Source: Anthopleura xanthogrammica (taxonomy: Eukaryota > Cnidaria > Anthozoa > Actiniaria > Actiniidae). Taken from it: 64,000 nucleotides of DNA. The notes below the pieces were generated by a model. That model was not told the origin of the DNA, searched no databases, and worked only from the letters and a program-made list of their open reading frames with translations. A program made the translations under genes and the position numbers. Location: NCBI GenBank assembly GCA_964019055.1, contig OZ025214.1, forward strand, positions 6,881,358 through 6,945,357, written 5' to 3'. Positions 45,747 to 55,500 of this stretch are shown piece by piece (position 1 is the first letter of the stretch; the number at the start of each line of letters is the position of its first letter).

Positions 45747-46072
45747 ACCACTTTTACATCCCCATAATGCTTTGCGGGGGGCAGCAACGAAACAAAATCG
45801 TTAATATTACCGTGAAGATTGATAAGAATTGAAGAAAAACTATCTATAAAAAAAATAAATTAGAAAAAAAAAAAAAAACAGTAAAGGAATTTGAACAGCT
45901 TTATGAATAAAAGTCGTGTGTGGGATTATCTCTGATTAAACTCGTACTGAATTTTTCAATAATATTTAGCAAATGTACTCAGTACCTGCATGAAAAATTT
46001 TGAAATTTCAAATTTTCGTTATAATTGTTGCCCCCTCAAAACGCAAAGCATTATGGGATGTGTAAGTGATGA
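45747..46072. mobile_element. MITE-like element downstream of nucleophosmin
   Basis: CCACTTTTACATCCCCATAA and TGCTTTGCGGGGGGCAGCAAC at left are mirrored by GTTGCCCCCTCAAAACGCAA and AGCATTATGGGATGTGTAAG at right. Non-coding. Confidence 0.75.
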
Positions 46073-46537
46073 CATGTTAAGGAACTGAATGATTTGAAAA
46101 CTAACTAGAAAACGAAGGCAAAGACACTTGTTCCCTGTGAGCAGAGTCTCTTCTGGAGGGAGACTGCCGATGTAGAGTGTTTCTTTTGATATACCGCCGT
46201 CCACGATTGAGGATGAACGAAATCAGGTTAAAAAGCGGTTTTTAACTGGATTACACGTAATGTGCATGAGCAAATGTTATTTGACACGGCGGCTGTCAAA
46301 ACCGCGTGGAGTTTTTTGACAACGTTTTCGGCAGAGTCTATTATACCAAAGAAAAATCGACTCTGCTAGCAGGGAAAGATACCTGGATTCATGCAGAATC
46401 ATTCGCTTTTTAGACGACAACACAAAAATAATCAAAAAAATGGCTTTAGAATGAAATGTCTGCAATATACATATTACAAGATTCAAGCTTCATCTCTAAA
46501 AATCATAATTATGATCCATACATCTGTCCAAAACCCC

Positions 46538-46543
46538 TTTATT
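46538..46543 (-). promoter_or_regulatory. nucleophosmin poly(A) signal
   Basis: AATAAA on the minus strand, 37 nt beyond the nucleophosmin stop codon. This implies a very short 3' UTR if used. Confidence 0.5.
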
Positions 46544-46579
46544 TTGTAAATCGCAACAAAAAGATATGTACTCTCATTT

Positions 46580-49500
46580 TCATTTCTTGCTCTTCTGCAC
46601 ATAGTCCCATAGATCCTTCACAGTCTGAAAAGAAAGTCATATATATTGATTAACATTGGATTTTCTAGTTCTTGTAATCATTTGTAGGGACGTAAGACGC
46701 AGGTGAGCTATATCCTTGGCACCTTTTCAACAAATAATTTCTCAAATTTCCTTTTATGAAATAAAAATATCTTATAATTCCTAATAAATAATAATGAAAT
46801 TCTGGTAGAAGTCATATTTGCTACACTAACATATAACAATCAGACCAAAATAATTTGCTAATAATATTTTTTATTACTAACACTTGAGAATGTAGCAGTG
46901 TTCCCTTATTGTGGTCAAGTTGACATCACATGCATTTTTATTCCTCCCTTCCCCTTTCCAAACAAACACAAAATATTATCCGACTACATGAATCCTGAAT
47001 TTTGGTGTCTGTTACAGCACTTTTCATTATTCTGCGACCTTACCGACTCCAGACGTCTGGCGTTTAGGCTTCTGTCAATCAAACTACGACAGGCCGAGTT
47101 CATTCCGATCGCGAAGGATAAAGAAATTCCCATGTGAAATCCTTATCGCTTAATCGGAATGAACTCGGCTCTTTGTAAGTTTGATTGACGGAAGCCAAAA
47201 CTTCAGACGCCTTGGGTTGGTTAGGTCGCAGAAGTATGAAAAAAGCCGTAAATGTGGGTTAAAGTAGGCCTTTCCTGAGTTTGATAAACAGGATGCATCG
47301 GATGCATGGTGGTCTAGCTTGAGTACAAACAACACCTTATAAGGCATGCATGACCTTATAAGGAAAAGATGTTTTACCAAAGCTATCACCTTTTCGGAGT
47401 CAGAAAGAGAACTCAAGGGCAGATCTAGGGGGAAGGTCGGGGGGATCGCGACCCCCCTGTCATACCTGAGGTTAGGGACGGGCAATTTGATATTTGATGG
47501 GGGGGGGGGGTTGAATCCCAAAAAAATATCGAGCAATGTCTTGATCCTTAAAAAAAATATCGTGCAATGTCAAATACCGCAAAAAAAAATATCGAGCGAA
47601 TTCAAGATTTCACTTCTTTTGAACCAAATGGAATATTCGACTTTTGAAGGAAGTCTAATGCCTCTCAAACCGCTGGAAATCGCATTTCCGATAGTCTGAA
47701 TCTCAAAATCTCAACCTCCTTACTTGCTCCGGCCTACAGCAATCGATTAGCTTAGTAAACGTGATGTCATTTCTACGTCATTATTTCAAATCAGCTGGTT
47801 GGACCTCCCCTTTAAAAACTTCCTGGATCCGCCCATGGAACTACCAACTTACCAACTCAGCTCAAATAGGGTGACTGGGAATAGTGAACCTCAGACCTTA
47901 AAGGTGAGAGTGAGCATTTTTTTGCACTATTCAAAATTAATTACAATTACTCCAATGTTTTTTAAAAGTTTATAAACATGTGTAAGACTTACATCTTTAT
48001 CTGTTATCTTGTATGAAGAACGCATAAAATTCGTGAACTTCTCTATTTTTTTGGGGAGAGCTGGGGACTGAAAAATAACAATGATTTAATCAGATTTACA
48101 GCCAGATTACTGGTTTTCTATGTATATTAATGCTGTATATAACCTTTAGACATCCCTTCTAGAGACTCCCACCTATGATGTACACTTTATACTAATTTTG
48201 AAATTAAATTTGAAATTAAAATGGGTGATTTTCAAAAATAAAGCAATTTATGAATTATTACCTTAACTAATGCTTGCTTAATCGTTTCAATGTCCTGAAA
48301 GAAAATTTGTAACAGCATGTTCAGCTTGACTCAAACTTGTCCCCTCATTGGCCACATGACCTATACAGGGAAGCACTGGTGGCGTAGGGGTGAGAGTGCT
48401 CGCCTCTCACCAAGGCGGCCCGAGTTCGAGCCCCGCTGGGCATGTGATATTTTAAGACTATCCATCACCATCCATATTAAAAACGTAATACCTTCTGTAG
48501 TGTGGATGGCGTACTAGTGGTGAGAGAGCTCGCCTCTCACCAAGGTAACCTGGGTTTGATTCCTGGACTCGGAGTTGTATGTGAATAGAGTTGTTTGTTG
48601 GTTCTCTCCTTTGCTTCGAGGGTTTTTCCGGGTTCTCCGGTTTTTTCTCCCTCCTCAAAAATCAACTTCTAATTTCCAATTGGAATGCAGTGGAGGAAGA
48701 GCCACTCTGTGGATTCCACTGTTAATTCTCACTCATTTATTTGTTTATATAGACCCATTTAGCTTGGCTTCATTTCCCTCAAACATTGTATACATCTAAT
48801 TCAGAAAAGGTTGTCGGAGCCAACCAATAGGCAATAGGTCATAGATCCTTCCAGGATGGAAAGGAATTATGGGCCGGTACACATCTATTAAACACAAATA
48901 ATCAAGGTGTTTTAAATGTTTTTGTCAACTACCAGACAACACTAAATATCTCAACACTAATCTCCACGTTCTTGATGAGAATAATAAGAAACACAAGCCA
49001 TTCCAGCTATTCTTAGATCTTGGATTGACCTATCTCCTATTGTTCACCCCCCATTGCCTATTGCCTTTGGCCCTGAAAGTCATTCTTTAAAATAGTGTAT
49101 GCAATATATACCTATTGAGCTTGGCCCAAAGTTGTCCCATTTCATACCACATGACCATTCCCTTGAGCATTGTATAATCAATAGACCATTCAGCTTGGCT
49201 CAGTGTTGTCCCATACCATACCACATGACCATTCTCTTTACCATTATTCTGTTTCTTAGAAAGCTATAATATTAATAGTGCTATTTACCTTAGCGGATTG
49301 TGGTGTTTTCGACTGCGGTGTTTTTGACTTTGGTGTTTTCTGTTGAGGTGTTTTTGCTTGTGGAGTTTTTGCTTCTTTACCAGCATTCTTGGGTCCTACT
49401 CCCTGTCAACCAACAGATATCATTCATATTACACAACCATTTAAAAAATTACATACAGTGGAACTGGGTTAATACGGCCACCAAAGGGACAGGCCAAAGA

Positions 49501-52500
49501 CCGTATTAGCCGGGTGTCCGGGTATGGTTGCCGGAGCGTTGCAATATTCAATAATTGTTTTAATGTCTTGGCTGTTGGCATCCACCAACCAAAAACCTTA
49601 AAATGTTATTGATACCCTGGAACAAACTCTGGACTGACCAAAGTCAAGGCAAGGCTAACTCACAGAATAAATAGGAATTTAGAATGTTAGGTTTTGCAGA
49701 GGGAGAAAAAAGAGAGAAAAACCCTCAATTCAAGGTAGAGAACTAACAAGCTCTAGATACTCATATGAATTGCTGAGTCCAGGAATCAAACCCAAGACGC
49801 CAGTACTGGTGAGAGGCAAGTGCACTTATATATGCTATACTCTACCCTTGAAACTAAATGATGCATAACTAATTTGTGGAAAATTAAACACCTAACTTCA
49901 TCATCAAAGTGAAATTTGAAATAGAATATTGTGGATATATTTCTCATGTCTCATGTACAAATGCATTGAATTATGTGTTAATGCTTCTAGCCTCCAGACA
50001 TGTACATGTATACTATGCAGCGGTTTCAATAATACTTGAAGTAGATGAATGGTATTCAAAAGTACTGTAGGCATCTGTGTCCACTAATTTTACTTCTTAT
50101 TCATTGAGACGGATTCATAACATAGCCAGCGGTGTGAAGTTGAGTACCCGGCAATTGCCTTCTATTCAAACCCCTGACTATGGGCAATGTTATTTCAAAT
50201 TAAGTGTGCATAGAAACCACACGACATGAAAGAATAATTTTTGTTAGAAAAAACCTACTAATGGTCTATCACCAATCCAGCCCTGTGATTGGCTGAGCTA
50301 CTAGGGGTCTATTAGTGATAGACCTCTAGTAGTGAAAAGCGCCGGTTTTGAAAACCAAAAAATATATATTTAAAGCAAAATCCAAAACTTTTTGCATCCT
50401 TTTATTGGACCGATTAGTAGGTTTTTACTAAAACAATTAGTCCTCTCGCCCTCATGGGCTATTGACTCGTAGAACATTCGGACTCGAGGACTAATTGTTA
50501 AATAGGAATGAAAATGTTGTTATTGCATTAAATAAGTGAATAATCTACTTACATTGGTCATTGGTTTCTTGTTTGCTTGCTGAAACATGCAAATAAGACA
50601 TAGTTGTAATTATAGGTATTTTTGTATCATACAGTATTTTTACTTTCGTATGTAAATTGCCCAATTCAAACCATGTGATGTTCCCCTGAGATTTGTTAAT
50701 TCTTTATAATGTTTTCATATCCACATGATCATGAACAAACAAATTTCAGAAACTTAAGATAAAACTACAATTCCCCAGGGAAAATCATGAAAACATCACA
50801 TGGTTTGAAAATATCATCACCATCTTTGAAAAAATATATCTTCTCAACAAATTTGGGTGACCCCCATTTTCTATTTCATATTTCTACTCTAGCACTCAAA
50901 ATACATATTTGTGCCAAGTTAAAAAAAAATTATTTGACAAAAAATTGCACAATCACATTACCTTATAAATGAAGGTCACACAAACTCTTACTGGCAATAC
51001 AACATAGAAAAAAAGATAGCTAGCAGCTGAGTTGATCGCCTTCCCCGAAATGAATTATGGGTCACTATTTTTGGTTAGCATTTTTCGAGCATTTTCCAAG
51101 TATACAATGTAGACTTTTCTTGTTTATTGAAATAAAATTCCGCCATGAGTTCGACTAGTGTTTACAATTAATTTAAAGAAGGAAGAACTCGTATTTCATG
51201 AATTCTCTTGGCAGAATAATGGGAAATGCTAATCAAAATATGATGTCGAATCCTCAATTCTGATTGGTTGACCTCGAGTTTGTTCTGAAGGTCAACTCAG
51301 ATGGTACTTAGTCTTAGTAAGACAATAAAGAGTGTTACCACACCTTTTTCTTTCCTGTCAGTGTTGCAGTAACCTCATCTTCCTCTTCCTCATCATCGCT
51401 CTCTTCCTCATCATCTGAATCATCATCCTCTTCTTCGTCACTTTCATCTTCTTCATCCTCATCCATTTCCTCATCACTATCCTCATCACTCTCTTCACCT
51501 TCTTCTGCTTCTTTTTCCAACAATTTTGATGGCTTTTTGGATTCCTTTTATTATTGAAGAAGTATAAATGGAGGTTAATATCAACTAAATAATAATTTTT
51601 GTAACCCTTAAACAACCTCTGGGATGATCTAACTTGGGGTATGGCTAACTCACAAATCAAACCTTAAAGATAATAAGACTTTACTGGTAAAAACTCAAGT
51701 AACACAAGGCATTAGTTTACATTGAGGAAACAACATCTGGGCTGATCTAAATCAGATTGAATTGGAATTTCAAACTGAATTGGAGTTTTGTAGAGGGAAA
51801 AAAACAGAGAACATGGAGAAAATTGTCAGGCAAGAAACTGTGGTCACATGTGATGCAGAGTGTAGGGATCAAACCCAAGACCATAGGTGATAGGTAAGTG
51901 CACTACCAATACACCATATCCTTCATTTCTATTAAATTAATAAATAAAAATCTTCAAATTAATTTTTTTTTTTCAGAAATTTGTCCCCACCTGTTTTTTG
52001 TTCTTTTTGTCACCAGGCTTTTTGCTTTCTTCTTCTTCCTCTTCAGATTCATCCTCCTCCTCATCTGACTCTTCTTCATCTGACTCTTCTAAAAATAATT
52101 AAAATTGTTAGTCATTATATATGCAGAATGCCACTATGCATGGCGAGTGCACATCCACAAAACAGCTGAGCAGTATTACATTTTCTAACCAATCATAGTC
52201 TGTGGCAGTTTTTTTTATAATGGCTCCTTGTGTTTAAATACTTTTTCTACCTGAAAACTATTGACAATTGAATCCAATGCATTTTAAGTCTCAGAAAAGT
52301 CCTACTTTAACTCTAAATCAGAGTGATATTTCATGTGATTTTTCTAAAAACCACTAGAGAAATGACTTTCAAAATAAAGAGTGAAGGGTCATAGTTTTTG
52401 ATCAACAATGTTTTACATGATTAGTTGTTCACTCAGCTGGATGCACCAGCAATCTCCATGTACGTCATTAATAAATCACATTAGAGAAAAATGTTTGAAA

Positions 52501-55500
52501 TGTAAATGTCACTCCATGCCATAAATGTGATTGACATACGTACAGTTTAATGTCTAAGCATATTAAATTGTGTAATCAGGGCTCAAAATAACAACCAGTA
52601 CATCGGTCAAGATATTTGACGTATGATTTTTTTAAAAATATGACCAGTAAACATGTCCATTCAAAACCCTATTTGACCAGTCAAGTACCAAATTTGGCCA
52701 CACAATGACCATTGACTGGCTGTTATTTTTAGCCCTGGTGTATTATAAACACAAATAGGAATATAAAACAATTGCATCAATTTTACCTTCTTCAACCTTT
52801 GCTATTTTATTTGGAGGTCCTTTCGGAGTGCTGGCTGGTAGAGGTCTTTTTTGCTGCTAAACAAGTCCAGAAAACAAGGCATCATAAATAAAGTTGCATC
52901 TACCATGCTTTTCTAACAACTGAACACAAATTATGTAAACCTAGCTATACCTTTTTAGTGTCCACCAAGTCCGGGACTTCTGTGTAAATAAATAATATTA
53001 AGTTAACTTTAGATTTATTTGAATAATATTGATGGTAATGATAATGACCATTATACTGATGATAATAAACTTATGATATCGAGAAAGCTAACCACAATCT
53101 CTTAAAGATTAGAAAAAAAGCTTTTCACAATTAATCAAGTCCCCTATAAAAGTGCTCTGACTAGTGCAAATGAATGAATAACTACCAGAATACCTTTCAG
53201 ACACATTGATGGGAAAACATGACGACGATGATTTGAAGTCAGATCATACAGTAACATGTACACAAGTTATTTTCTCTTTTTATGTCTACAAAGTTTTTCA
53301 TTTTGATTAGGACCTTTTATTGCAATTCCAAAAATATATATCCAGGGGCATCATTGTGTTTGCCATTTTTTTGGTTGGCTGTTGTTTTGGTTGGCCGTTT
53401 TTTCTGTTGATGTTCTGAAAACTGGTTTTGGGCCCCCTAAGGCAAAATCCTGGCTGCACCCCTGATATCATATAGACTAAATTATGTGTGATTTTTCAAC
53501 CATGACAATTATGCTGCTGTCATCCTGTTTCATTGTTATACTTAAGCTCTCTATTGACTATATCAACAATAGCCTCCATGTTCTTGATAATAATAATAAT
53601 AATAGGAAACACAAATTATATTTTTTACTATAGTTATTCTTGAATTGACTTCTTGGAATATCTAGCTCTTAAAATCGCTTGTCACTTATAACCTTAAGGT
53701 TTGGCTCATACAACCTTTTTTTGAAATTAAAGTTTTTACCTTCATCTGAATCCTCCTCCTCCTCATCAGATTCCTCTTCGTCCTCCTCAGCTAAACCTAT
53801 GAGTAAAATCATTATCAATCATAATAATTTACAGTTATTTCAAATAAATTTGAATACTGAAAAGGGAATAGGGCCAGATTAGAAAAAAAAACATTGTCAC
53901 TGTTTTAATACTGCATACCAGAAACTCTGTGCAGAGCTTGCAATAAAAGGCGGCTACCGGCGGTTTATCGCCGGATACTTCACCTTAAACTGCCGGCTAT
54001 TTTGACAAAAAATTAATTCATTGCCAAATAAAGTTACGGCCCCTTGTGGGATACGGACCCCTACTTTTTTGGATTGACCGTCTACTCCAAATATTATTGA
54101 AAGCTCTGCTGTGCATACTGAATAGCACATTCCAAGACCGAAATACATTGTTATCTTTTTTTGGGAGTCAACATGAGCATCGGTGACAAATGGATTGCCT
54201 GACAAAGTCAAGCAAATCAGCTTTGCCTGCATGTTTTAGACATGCAGAACAAAAGGAATGACCAATCATGGTCATGATTCAGTTTTCAGTATCTATTTTT
54301 TGAAATACCGGTAGCTGCATGTACAACAGTAGTCAAACTGTACAGATCAAGCCCATTTAGCCTTATACAGTGACGTACACCTTGGTCCAAATACTTATAT
54401 TTTCTACCTGAATGTACATGTGATATTTTAAGACTATCCATCACCATCCATATTAAAAACGTAATACCATCTGTAGTGTGGATGGCGTACTAGTGGTGAG
54501 AGCGCTCGCCTCTCACCAAGGTAACCTGGGTTTGATTCCTGGACTCAGAGTTGTATGTGAATAGAGTTGTTTGCTGGTTTTCTCCTTTGCTTTGAGGGTT
54601 TTTGCCACATATTTTACACCAAAAAATAAATTCTGACTCCAAAAAATTATCAGAGAGTCATTTTGACTCCAACCTAGAGTTCAAAAAATTGATTTTAACT
54701 ACCCCTTGACCCCACATTTTCAAAAATGAATTCCAAGATTTCTGGAGAAGGAGTCAAACTGACTTCATTGGGTAAGGGAAATTTGCAATTCCTGTTAGTA
54801 CCTTGTTCAAACATAAAGCACTCTATCAATGCTGGAAGGTAGACTGTAGTTTCAAAGAATGATTTAATACTGCATTAAACATTTTCCTTACTTTGTATAT
54901 GACTTCCTGTTAGATGTACTGGTCCAGATCCTACAACAAAACAGACTCAGTTAAATCTTACTGGTAACAATTATATATATTTTTGGGCAATGCCTAAAAG
55001 TGAAGCTCCCAGTACAATCTTTATTGTCTATTGTACACAAGAATGTTTATTGTTGCTGTTCTTGGCCTTAAGTTTGCTCCAAAGCGATGTTCTGCATTTT
55101 ACTTTGAAATCAAGTGGGAACCCTGTGGTGGTACAGGGACTTCATACCCACAAGCAATGATGTAATCAAGCCATGAAAAATCAACTTAATGGGTTACCAA
55201 ATTTTCCTTAAGTATGGTGCTCTGCTGCACGGGAGCTCCGCTACAAAATAGCACCAAGATACAGACATTTTCTGTCTCCTAAAAAGTCTAGATATGGAAG
55301 ACTTTTTGTGGAAAAACATATATATTAAAAATATATATTCACCTTCTACGAGCTTAAACGTAGCTGGTGGATTGAAGGTGAGGTTTAATGTGCACTGCAA
55401 AAAAAAAACACATACAATCAAGAAGTTAAGTGAGAATTCAATATTTATCAATGGAGGATAGGTGAGAAAATAGGGAGCAGATACAGATAAGCAGAACATA

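Noticed and set aside
48374..48440. Functional tRNA gene
   Set aside because: Box A and B are present but the cloverleaf is imperfect, and related copies at 48506, 54480 and 63840 are joined to a common SINE body.
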